This document shows, piece by piece, positions 1 through 6,068 of a DNA stretch of 10,354 nucleotides (positions are counted from its first letter, which is position 1; each line of letters opens with the position of its first letter). The notes beneath the pieces are model-generated. The model had not been told where the DNA came from and ran no database searches. It saw nothing but the letters and a program-made list of their open reading frames with translations. This stretch comes from Vulcanimicrobiota bacterium. Its GTDB lineage: Bacteria > Vulcanimicrobiota > Vulcanimicrobiia > Eremiobacterales > Eremiobacteraceae. The DNA lies in assembly GCA_019232725.1 (NCBI GenBank), contig JAFANK010000034.1:1-10354 (forward strand). The letters are read 5' to 3'. Made by a program: the position numbers and the translations under genes.

Positions 1-1328
1 CGTTCACCGATGAGATCGTCGAGCGCTGGAAGACCGCTTGGCGCGAGTTGAACATCTCCTACGACCAATTCATCCGCACGACCGATCGGGAACATGAAGC
101 GGCCGTGCAAAAGATCTTCTTGCAACTCCGCGATCAGGGCGACATCGTTCCGGGCACGTACGAGGGATGGTATTGCCGCAACGACGAGTCGTTTTGGCCC
201 GAGAGCAAACTGGTCAACGGCCGCTGCCCCAATCCTGAGTGCGGTCGCGAAGTGGAGTGGGTATCAGAAGACGCATGGTTCTTCAAGCTGTCGAAGTACC
301 GTGACATCCTGGTCGATCATTTCAATACATTTCCGCAATGGGTCCGACCCGAGAGCGCCTGGAACGAAATGGCCTCGCTGCTGCGCGCCGGCCTTGAAGA
401 TCTATGCGTCTCGCGGACGTCCGTGCAGTGGGGCATTCCTATTCCGGGCGAATCCAAGACGATTTACGTCTGGTTCGACGCGATCTGCAACTACATCACC
501 GCAGCGGGCTACCCGCATGACATGGACAGGTTCCAAAAGCTGTGGCCCGCCGACGTCCAGCTCATCGGCAAAGAGATCCTGCGCTTTCACACGATCATCT
601 GGCCCGCGATCCTGATCGCGCTCGATCTGCCGCTGCCAAAGCTCGTGTTCGCCAACGGGTGGATCACGATGGAAGGGCAGAAGATGAGCAAGAGCGTGGG
701 CAATGTCATCCGTCCGGGAGAGCTCATCGAACGATTCTCGGTCGATGGCGTGCGCTACGTGCTCTTCGCCCAAGCACCGTTCGGCGTTGACTTCAGTTTC
801 AGCGAGCAGATCATCACCGAACGGTACAACGCCGAGCTGGCCAACGATTTCGGCAATCTCGTGCAACGCGTGCTTTCGATGCTCGAGCGATACCGCGACG
901 GCATCGTCCCGGCGGCGACGACCGGGGATGAACTCAATGTGGAATTCGAAACGGCGGTGACTGCCGTTCGTGCTGCGTTCGATGAAGTCGATTTCCGCTC
1001 GGCGATCACGGCGACGTGGGAGCGTGTGAAGTCCCTCAATCTCTATGTCGAGCAGAGCAAGCCATGGACGCTTGCCAAGGCGGGCGACGACGCGGCGCTC
1101 GATGCCACGTTGTACGATCTCTGCGAGGGCATCCGTTGGATCGCGGCCCTCGTGTACCCGTTCATGCCGAGCACGGCCGAGGCGGTGTGGAAGGCGCTTG
1201 GCCAAACCGGCACGCCTGGTGAGACCTGGGAACGTACGCTTCGCTGGGGCGGCCTGCAAGCTGGCACGCGCACGACGATGCCCAGCGTGCTGTTCCCCCG
1301 TGTCGAGAACGAGCCTGCGCCGGCGTGA
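1..1328 (+). CDS. metG: Methionyl-tRNA synthetase, 5'-truncated by window edge
   Basis: This cytoplasmic class I aminoacyl-tRNA synthetase charges tRNA-Met with methionine. The gene is open from base 3, before any start codon, so the Rossmann-fold start with the HIGH motif lies outside the window; about 441 codons are visible. Visible family marks are YEGWYC in the connective peptide, WFDAICNY, LIGKEILRFHTIIWPA and the KMSKS loop (681-695) inside GQKMSKSVGN. The helical anticodon-binding domain follows (NDFGNLVQRVL, then NLYVEQSKPW). The protein stops soon after the FPRVE segment, so it lacks the C-terminal EMAP/Trbp-like tRNA-binding domain found in some MetG proteins. The zinc knuckle is unusual: CRND (Cys codon 174, Asp codon 183) then CPNPEC (Cys codons 225 and 240), where CxxC pairs are common. 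The stop overlaps the tatD start by 4 bases, so the two are probably co-transcribed. Identity is very secure. Confidence 0.97.
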   Translation, partial: FTDEIVERWKTAWRELNISYDQFIRTTDREHEAAVQKIFLQLRDQGDIVPGTYEGWYCRNDESFWPESKLVNGRCPNPECGREVEWVSEDAWFFKLSKYRDILVDHFNTFPQWVRPESAWNEMASLLRAGLEDLCVSRTSVQWGIPIPGESKTIYVWFDAICNYITAAGYPHDMDRFQKLWPADVQLIGKEILRFHTIIWPAILIALDLPLPKLVFANGWITMEGQKMSKSVGNVIRPGELIERFSVDGVRYVLFAQAPFGVDFSFSEQIITERYNAELANDFGNLVQRVLSMLERYRDGIVPAATTGDELNVEFETAVTAVRAAFDEVDFRSAITATWERVKSLNLYVEQSKPWTLAKAGDDAALDATLYDLCEGIRWIAALVYPFMPSTAEAVWKALGQTGTPGETWERTLRWGGLQAGTRTTMPSVLFPRVENEPAPA

Positions 1329-2131
1329 GCGCTGGGCTCATCGACACCCACGCACACCTGGACGGTTCTGAGTTCGCAGCTGATCTTGACGAAGTCGTCC
1401 GGCGCGCACAACAGCTGCACGTGTCAGCCCTGATCTCGTGTGGCCAAGATCAAGCGACGAGCGTGCAGACTCTTGCGCTTGCAGGCCGGTTTCCTGGCGT
1501 CGTCGCGCCCGCTGTCGGCGTGCATCCGCACTTTGCAAAAGATGCGGGTGACCTTTTGTGGCTTGAGCCTCTGCTGGATGACCCGCGCGTGGTGGCCGCA
1601 GGGGAGATGGGCCTCGACTACCACTATGATTTTTCGCCTCGCGCTCGGCAGCGCGAGGTGTTTGAATGTCAGCTCGAACTGGCAACTGCGCGTGGACTAC
1701 CGGCCATCGTGCACTGCCGCGAAGCATATGACGATGTGATCGCCCTCTTGCGATCGTATCGAGGCCGAGGGGCAACCGTGGTCGTTCATTGCTTCACAGC
1801 GAACTACGACGTGGGCAAAACGCTGATCGACGAGTGCGGAGCATTTTTAGGCATCGGCGGCGCGGTAACGTTCAAAAAAGCGACCGATCTGCAGGATGCG
1901 GTTCAGCGCTTGCCGCTCGAACGGCTCGTCCTTGAAACCGACTGCCCCTACATGACGCCCGTGCCGCACCGCGGTAAGCGCAACGAACCGGCGTACTTGC
2001 CGCTCACCTGTGCCGCTCTTGCGGCGCTGCGCGGGGCGCCGGCAGAAGCGATCGCGGAGGCGACAACCGCCAACGCGTTACGGCTGTTCCCACGACTTGC
2101 CGCATCGGCAAGCGCGATGCAGGCGCAATAG
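1325..2131 (+). CDS. tatD: TatD-family metal-dependent hydrolase / deoxyribonuclease
   Basis: This 268-residue TIM-barrel amidohydrolase-superfamily enzyme matches the usual 255-270 residue TatD/YcfH size. Expected metal ligands are present in order: H9 and H11 in DTHAHLD, E94 in GEMGLDYH, H130 in AIVHCREA, H155 in VVHCFTANYD and D206 in LETDCPYM. The conserved PHRGKRNEPAY segment follows. Characterised relatives are Mg-dependent 3'-5' exonucleases acting on DNA, and the D-aminoacyl-tRNA deacylase activity reported for some members is an alternative. The GTG start is chosen because it overlaps the metG stop (GTGA) and puts DTHAHLD at the extreme N-terminus, as in the family. The metG-tatD order is also found in Firmicutes. 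Despite the name, TatD is not a Tat translocase component, and its presence about 2.8 kb from tatA/tatC is probably coincidental. The TAG stop is directly followed by the stop of the convergent PLD-like gene. Confidence 0.95.
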   Translation: MSAGLIDTHAHLDGSEFAADLDEVVRRAQQLHVSALISCGQDQATSVQTLALAGRFPGVVAPAVGVHPHFAKDAGDLLWLEPLLDDPRVVAAGEMGLDYHYDFSPRARQREVFECQLELATARGLPAIVHCREAYDDVIALLRSYRGRGATVVVHCFTANYDVGKTLIDECGAFLGIGGAVTFKKATDLQDAVQRLPLERLVLETDCPYMTPVPHRGKRNEPAYLPLTCAALAALRGAPAEAIAEATTANALRLFPRLAASASAMQAQ

Positions 2132-3040
2132 CTACACGCTCAGCGGCTTTGCGCTCGACCACATCTCGTCGAAACGCTTCTTCAGGCGTAGAGCGTCGTC
2201 GCCGAACGCCGACGCCGGCGCAACGACGCCGATCTCTCGCCCCTCATCGATGCCATTGTGCGTGAGATTGGCAGAGCCGACATAGATCTCGTTTCCGTCG
2301 TCGACGAACTTCTCGTGCATGTATGCGCCGGTCGTTGCTCGCAGGTCGACGCCGAGACCTTGCAGCTGGCCAGCCGCATCCTGTTGAGGGCGCGACATGC
2401 CTTTGCCCGAGATCAGCACGCGATCGTGATGGCCTGCGGCGTTCCGCGCGCACAAGTCGCTGACGATCCGAGGATCGGAGAGATCTTCGCTGGCGATGCA
2501 CAGGTTAGATGAGGACTGGAACAAGCGCTGCAATTGCAGCCGCAGTGCAGCATTGGGGCCCGCGATCACCCGGTCACCGCAGACCGGCTGGCCCGCAATA
2601 GACGCGTTCACATCGGCGATATCGTCGGGGTCTTGTGTGCTGACAAGCACTTCGCCGTCGTTCTTGAACCCGGACCATGTGGGATTGCCCGTGGAGATGA
2701 GCGCTTGGCTATCATCGACGACGGCGGCCTTGCAGTGCATGAGTACCTTCGGATCGTTCTCGAGCACTAGGCGTACGCCCGGATCGAGTGCGCTCCGTAA
2801 AGCTGCAATTGCTTTCGCATCACGTTCAGCAGCGTCACGCGTATGGCGGAATCTGTGAGGGCGCTCTTCGATATGTAGTTCGACATCCAGCTGCCGCCGG
2901 GATGCCGCGTTGATGCTCTTGATGACCTGGCGATCGGACAAATCGAAGAATTCTGCACGAATGCTGCGCTGTGCGTGTTCGAAGGCAGCGCAGAGCGTGT
3001 CGCGCGCATCGGAACCGAAGGAGACCTGTAAGCTGGGCAT
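2132..3040 (-). CDS. Phospholipase D-like (two-HKD) protein
   Basis: This 302-residue protein has two PLD-superfamily half-sites, which normally pair to form one phosphodiesterase active site. The first is HCKAAVVDD (H102, K104, D109) followed by STGNPTWSGF. The second is HEKFVDDG (H242, K244, D247/D248) followed by VGSANLT and EGREIGVV. The second motif is compressed: histidine to the GS turn is 13 residues, against 16 for the equivalent in the first, and the canonical HxKxxxxD spacing is not met exactly. No signal peptide or membrane segment is visible, so it is probably cytoplasmic. The ATG at 3040 is chosen because it has GGAAAG just upstream on its own strand and removes 38 codons that would run antisense into menG. 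Substrate is unknown: phospholipid, DNA (Nuc/endonuclease-like) or cardiolipin-type chemistry are all possible. It is the only minus-strand gene between two plus-strand blocks, suggesting an independent unit. Confidence 0.85.
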   Translation of the reverse strand: MPSLQVSFGSDARDTLCAAFEHAQRSIRAEFFDLSDRQVIKSINAASRRQLDVELHIEERPHRFRHTRDAAERDAKAIAALRSALDPGVRLVLENDPKVLMHCKAAVVDDSQALISTGNPTWSGFKNDGEVLVSTQDPDDIADVNASIAGQPVCGDRVIAGPNAALRLQLQRLFQSSSNLCIASEDLSDPRIVSDLCARNAAGHHDRVLISGKGMSRPQQDAAGQLQGLGVDLRATTGAYMHEKFVDDGNEIYVGSANLTHNGIDEGREIGVVAPASAFGDDALRLKKRFDEMWSSAKPLSV

Positions 3041-3125
3041 GCGCTTTCCGTCACGCGCGCCGCTGGAAGCGTCAAGCGCGACCGAGGGATTGGTCGGAGA
3101 GGGCCACGAACCAGCCACGAACCAT
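3041..3125. promoter_or_regulatory. Divergent PLD-like / menG upstream region
   Basis: This 85-bp gap separates two divergent genes, so promoters for both must lie in it or in the flanking coding DNA. I see no convincing -35/-10 pair. Visible elements are GGAAAG serving the minus-strand gene next to 3040, an inverted repeat CGACC (3079-3083) / GGTCG (3092-3096) with an 8-base loop, a Shine-Dalgarno-like GGAGAGGG (3096-3103), and an 11-bp tandem repeat running almost to the menG ATG. Confidence 0.5.
3103..3124. repeat. Perfect 11-bp tandem direct repeat before menG
   Basis: GCCACGAACCA occurs twice head to tail (3103-3113 and 3114-3124) with no mismatch, ending one base before the menG ATG. 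The 11-bp period is about one helical turn, so the copies would lie on the same face of DNA. It could be a direct-repeat operator or a simple slippage duplication. It places the purine-rich GGAGAGG (3096-3102) 23 bases from the ATG; with one copy the gap would be 12. Confidence 0.9.
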
Positions 3126-3857
3126 ATGGACAAGGGAAGCGCCGTTCGTGACATGTTCGATACGATCGCGGCGCGTTATGATCGCGCCAACACTGTGATG
3201 ACGGGTGGCATCGACGCCTGGTGGCGGCGCCAGGCGGCGGCCAGTCTGTCGCTTGCGACCGACGCACACGTGCTCGACCTGTGCTGCGGCACCGGGGCGC
3301 TCACGCGCGAACTGGTACGGCACGTGCCGCAGGGCCACGTCACCGGCGTGGATTTCAGTTCGCAGATGCTCGCGGTGGCACGCGCCCGCGGCGGTCCGGA
3401 AAATATCCGTTACGAGCAGGCGGACGTGCTGCAATTGCCGTTTCCGGCTGGCAGCTTCGACGCTGCGACGATGGCATTTTCCATGCGCAACGTCACGGAT
3501 ATTGGTGCGTGTCTGCGCGAGTGTGCTCGTGTTCTCAAGCCGGGTGGCTCGTTCGTCAACCTCGAGGTGGGCAAACCCGAAAACCCACTGCTCCGGCGTG
3601 CGTTCTACCTCTACTTCTACGGCGTCATACCAGCGCTCGGTGGACTCGTCGGCGGTGATCGTGCGGCCTACCGCTATCTGCCGCAATCCCTCATCAATTT
3701 TCCCGATGCTCGTGCCTTGGCCGGACTCTTCAAGGACAACGGTTTTCCCCACACCCGTTGCGTTTTCTTGATGGGCGGTGTTGCGAATATGCACATCGGC
3801 ACCACGCCGCTGCCGAGCGGCGTCACGCAGCCCGCGCTCGCGTCTGCCTTATCATGA
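3126..3857 (+). CDS. menG: Demethylmenaquinone / ubiquinone C-methyltransferase (MenG/UbiE)
   Basis: This 243-residue SAM-dependent class I methyltransferase performs the final ring C-methylation of menaquinone (or the equivalent ubiquinone step). Family marks run in order: FDTIAARYDRANTVMTGG at the N-terminus, SAM motif I VLDLCCGTG (49-57), the acidic VTGVDFS strand (72-78), DAATMAFSMRNVTD (112-125), RVLKPGG (135-141), EVGKPENP (147-154), YRYLPQSLINFPD (182-194) and the terminal GGVANMHIG. Length is close to the usual 230-250. The ATG at 3126 is chosen because it sits 9 codons before FDTIAARYD, as in homologues, and avoids overlap with the PLD-like gene. No Shine-Dalgarno lies at normal spacing. 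The stop overlaps the start of the prenyl synthase (ATGA), so quinone ring and tail enzymes are translationally coupled. Menaquinone is favoured by context, but sequence alone does not exclude ubiquinone. Confidence 0.95.
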   Translation: MDKGSAVRDMFDTIAARYDRANTVMTGGIDAWWRRQAAASLSLATDAHVLDLCCGTGALTRELVRHVPQGHVTGVDFSSQMLAVARARGGPENIRYEQADVLQLPFPAGSFDAATMAFSMRNVTDIGACLRECARVLKPGGSFVNLEVGKPENPLLRRAFYLYFYGVIPALGGLVGGDRAAYRYLPQSLINFPDARALAGLFKDNGFPHTRCVFLMGGVANMHIGTTPLPSGVTQPALASALS

Positions 3858-4858
3858 TCAGCAGCTCGTCGCGCAGCGTCATCCACGATGTCGTCGAGCA
3901 GTTCGTGCGTGAAGAGCTGAGTCTTGAAAACGCGCAGATCGCGGGCGCCGTCTGGGCCATGCTGGATGCCGGCGGCAAAGAACTGCGTCCACGCATGACG
4001 CTCCTGGCGGCAGCGGCGGCCAATCCGGCGGCGCCACCGGATCCTGTGCTCGCGTCGTACATGGAGCTGATCCATGTGGCCACGCTCATCCACGACGACG
4101 TGGTCGACAACGCCGACGTGCGTCGCGGCAAGATCTCGACCAACAACGTGCACGGCAACCGGTTTTCCGTGCTGGCCGGCGACTATCTGTTCTCTTGGGT
4201 ATTCAAGAAAGTGACGCTCGGGTATGACAACCCAGTGCCCACGATCTTGTCCTCCATGCTGTCGGAAATCTGCAACGGCGAGGTGCGGCAATTGCGCGCG
4301 GCCGGCAACCTCGCGCTCACGCGCAACCAGTATTTCGAGATCATCGGAAAAAAGACGGCTGAGCTCTTCGCATCGTGCGCCGAGGTCGGTGCGATCGTCG
4401 CGTTGCAGCACACAACCGCTGCGTCCGGTTCGGTGCTGCGCGAACATCCCAGCGTTCGCGCGCTACGCGATTTCGGCTTGGCGTTCGGCACCGCATTCCA
4501 GATCCGTGACGACCTCCTCGACGTGGTCGCAAGCGATGCCGCCTTGGGCAAGCCTGCCGGTTCGGATTTACGCGACCGCAAGGTGACCCTGCCACTCATC
4601 ATCGCGCTCGAACAAGGAGACGAACGTGTTCGCGCGGCAGCGCAAGATCTGTTCGATCCAGCAAAAGCGGGCGACAATCGGGCGCTCATCGTCGAGCTCA
4701 TCGCCGGCCTGCGCACGAGTGGTGGCATCCACGGGGCCAAGCAAGTGGTTGAGCACTTCGAATCCGAGGCTCGCGACGCGCTCCGGCGCTTGCCCCCATC
4801 GCCAGCTGCGTCCGAGCTTGAAGCACTGACCCATACCCTCAGCGAATACTCATCCTAG
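3854..4858 (+). CDS. Long-chain polyprenyl diphosphate synthase
   Basis: This 334-residue trans-isoprenyl diphosphate synthase condenses isopentenyl diphosphate units onto an allylic primer to build the quinone side chain. Both aspartate-rich motifs are intact: D81DVVD85 in LIHDDVVDNADVRRG and D219DLLD223 in QIRDDLLD. Supporting motifs are GGKELRPR (40-47), LAGDYLFS (108-115), NGEVRQL, KKTAELFASCAEVG and GSDLRDRKVTLPLI. The residues 4 and 5 before the first aspartate motif are Thr77 and Ala76, not aromatic, which in this family fits long products (HepT/IspB-type, roughly C30-C50) rather than FPP or GGPP; exact length cannot be read. The ATG at 3854 overlaps the menG stop. A longer in-frame reading from 3758 runs inside menG and is rejected. 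A short hairpin (4860-4872) follows the stop. Octaprenyl, heptaprenyl or solanesyl synthase are all possible names. Confidence 0.94.
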   Translation: MISSSSRSVIHDVVEQFVREELSLENAQIAGAVWAMLDAGGKELRPRMTLLAAAAANPAAPPDPVLASYMELIHVATLIHDDVVDNADVRRGKISTNNVHGNRFSVLAGDYLFSWVFKKVTLGYDNPVPTILSSMLSEICNGEVRQLRAAGNLALTRNQYFEIIGKKTAELFASCAEVGAIVALQHTTAASGSVLREHPSVRALRDFGLAFGTAFQIRDDLLDVVASDAALGKPAGSDLRDRKVTLPLIIALEQGDERVRAAAQDLFDPAKAGDNRALIVELIAGLRTSGGIHGAKQVVEHFESEARDALRRLPPSPAASELEALTHTLSEYSS

Positions 4859-4859
4859 T

Positions 4860-4872
4860 GCTGCAGGGCAGC
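4860..4872 (+). other. Small hairpin after the prenyl synthase stop
   Basis: GCTGC and GCAGC form a 5-bp stem around a 3-base AGG loop, starting two bases after the TAG stop. There is no following T run, so it is not a standard intrinsic terminator. It may stabilise a transcript 3' end or be chance in GC-rich DNA. Confidence 0.3.
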
Positions 4873-4894
4873 CGCTGACCGCGCCGATATTCTC

Positions 4895-4924
4895 TTGAGA
4901 CAAGCGACAATGGTTACGAATACT
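4895..4924 (+). promoter_or_regulatory. Possible sigma70-type promoter for tatA-tatC
   Basis: TTGAGA (4895-4900, 5 of 6 to TTGACA) is followed after 18 bases by AATACT (4919-4924, 4 of 6 to TATAAT). It lies in the only sizeable gap between the prenyl synthase and tatA, so an independent tat transcript is plausible. The spacer is slightly long and the -10 mediocre. A purine-rich AAAAAGGAG ribosome site (4927-4935) lies just downstream, leaving a very short leader. Confidence 0.35.
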
Positions 4925-4947
4925 GGAAAAAGGAGCGCAACGCCCAC

Positions 4948-5202
4948 ATGACGCCTATCTTCGCAATCATCACCGGTCCAGAGATCGCCGTCCTGGTCGG
5001 CATCGCGGTGCTCTTGTTCGGCGCCGACCGGATACCAAAGCTCGCGCGCTCGATGGGCGAGGCGAAAAAAGAATTCGAAGCTGCCCAACGCAGCCAGCCG
5101 CCGCCGGCAGCCCCGGTTGACGTGCAACCTCCGATGTCGACACCGCCACCAACTCCGCCGCAACCGTCGGCTACGCCGCCACCGCCGGCCACGCCGCACT
5201 AA
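4948..5202 (+). CDS. tatA: Sec-independent translocase protein TatA (TatA/TatB family)
   Basis: This 84-residue protein has the full TatA layout: a short N-terminus with GPE (10-12), a single membrane helix (about 12-24), the FG hinge (24-25) and an amphipathic helix DRIPKLARSMGEAKKEFEAA (27-46). The remaining tail (51-84) is half proline (17 of 34), with PPP/TPP runs and no charged pattern typical of TatA tails. TatA oligomerises around substrate-loaded TatC to let folded proteins cross the membrane. No second TatA/TatB gene is present here, so it may serve both roles, as in minimal TatAC systems. The only plausible start is the ATG at 4948, preceded by AAAAAGGAG at a rather long 12-base gap. 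tatC follows 18 bases after the stop. Confidence 0.93.
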   Translation: MTPIFAIITGPEIAVLVGIAVLLFGADRIPKLARSMGEAKKEFEAAQRSQPPPAAPVDVQPPMSTPPPTPPQPSATPPPPATPH

Positions 5203-5220
5203 CCAAAGTTTCGCCAACCG

Positions 5221-5976
5221 ATGTCGCCGCAGATGCTTGAACAGCGACCGGCATCCGACGACGTCGAGATGACCTTCACCGAGCATCTCGCCGAGCTGCG
5301 CCGGCGCCTGTTCATCGCGATCGGCGCGATCGCGGTCGCGGCCATCGCCGGGCTGTTCGCGGTGCCGTCGCTCTTGCGGATCGTCGAAGACATGTTCTTG
5401 CGTGGTATCGCATTGCATGTCTTCTCGCCGACCGAGATCTTCCGCGTCTACATCAAGCTATCACTGTTGATCGGCGTGATTGTGGCTTTCCCCGTCGTCC
5501 TGTATCAAGTGTATGCGTTTGTGGCACCCGCGCTCGATCGCCGTGTCCGCTCCCGCATCGTTTGGTATGCGATTCCGAGCTTTTTCATGTCCGCACTGGG
5601 ACTCATCATCTGCGGCGTCTTCGTGTTGCCGTTCTTGATGTCGCGACTGTTGGGCTTCACGCAAAATGCTGGGGTGGTCGGGACGTATCAGCTCGAACCG
5701 ACGGTGGGCTTTGTGACCCTGATGCTCGGCATCTTCGCCATCATGTTCCAGTTGCCGATCGTGCTCTCCATACTGGCGAGCGTGGGCCTCGTGAACGCGC
5801 GCGGGCTGGCCAAAGGCTGGCGCTACGCCACGCTTGCCATTTTGATCGCGGCAGCGATCGCCGCCCCTGATGGCAATCCGATCACGATGGGATTGCTCGC
5901 AGCGCCACTGCTCGCGTTGTACGCCCTGAGCGTCATCGTCGTCCGTCTCACCCAGCCCAAGATCTCACCGCGCTGA
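5221..5976 (+). CDS. tatC: Twin-arginine translocase receptor subunit TatC
   Basis: This 251-residue polytopic membrane protein (six helices expected) reads the twin-arginine signal peptide. It carries FTEHLAELRRRL (19-30), with the conserved Glu25, then FPVVLYQVYAFVAPAL (90-105), VGFVTLMLGIFAIMFQLP (162-179) and the late WRYATL / APDGNP loop. Phe100 matches E. coli Phe94, but the residue aligned with E. coli Glu103 is Val109 (PALDRRV against PALYKHE, no gap needed). The position of E. coli Glu170 is Gln177 (FQLP), a variant I recall from cyanobacterial TatC. The start is uncertain: ATG 5221, 5233 and 5269 are in frame, none has a clear ribosome site, and 5221 is kept for the 18-base spacing after tatA. 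Likely clients are Rieske-type and other cofactor proteins. Identity is secure; signal-binding detail is inference. Confidence 0.95.
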   Translation: MSPQMLEQRPASDDVEMTFTEHLAELRRRLFIAIGAIAVAAIAGLFAVPSLLRIVEDMFLRGIALHVFSPTEIFRVYIKLSLLIGVIVAFPVVLYQVYAFVAPALDRRVRSRIVWYAIPSFFMSALGLIICGVFVLPFLMSRLLGFTQNAGVVGTYQLEPTVGFVTLMLGIFAIMFQLPIVLSILASVGLVNARGLAKGWRYATLAILIAAAIAAPDGNPITMGLLAAPLLALYALSVIVVRLTQPKISPR

Positions 5977-5986
5977 CGAAAAATCA

Positions 5987-6022
5987 CGACTAAAGTCGAC
6001 GTTTGCGCCGGGGAGAAGGCGC
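5987..6022. repeat. Two short inverted repeats in the tatC-resB gap
   Basis: The 92-bp gap between tatC and resB holds CGACT/AGTCG (5987-5998, 2-base centre) and GCGCC/GGCGC (6005-6009 and 6018-6022, 8-base loop GGGGAGAA). Neither has a T run. They could be an operator and an attenuator-like stem before resB, or chance in GC-rich DNA. I see no convincing -35/-10 pair in the gap. Confidence 0.3.
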
Positions 6023-6068
6023 GAAACATACAGCAATACGATGACATGAGGATAGCCGGAACCCGGGC

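Noticed and set aside
402..1259. Long minus-strand open frame antisense to metG
   Set aside because: It mirrors a highly conserved synthetase, its translation is rich in Arg and His with no recognisable motif, and GC-rich coding DNA often leaves such open antisense frames.
3041..3154. N-terminal extension of the PLD-like gene to an ATG at 3154
   Set aside because: It would overlap the menG start, adds 38 residues without PLD-like character, and the ATG at 3040 has a better ribosome site.
3072..3794. 240-codon minus-strand open frame antisense to menG
   Set aside because: The plus strand carries all MenG/UbiE motifs in order; the antisense translation is unlike any family I recognise.
3758..3853. 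Earlier start for the prenyl synthase within menG
   Set aside because: The added residues are Arg/His-rich out-of-frame menG, whereas ATG 3854 forms a standard ATGA overlap with the menG stop.
1325..5976. TatD as part of the Tat export system together with tatA/tatC
   Set aside because: TatD-family proteins are soluble nucleases or hydrolases, not translocase parts; here tatD is joined to metG and separated from tatA by an opposite-strand gene.
6002..6042. Possible resB promoter with TTGCGC near 6003 and CATACA or TACGAT downstream
   Set aside because: No combination gives both a good -35 and a good -10 at 16-18 bp spacing, so it was not called.
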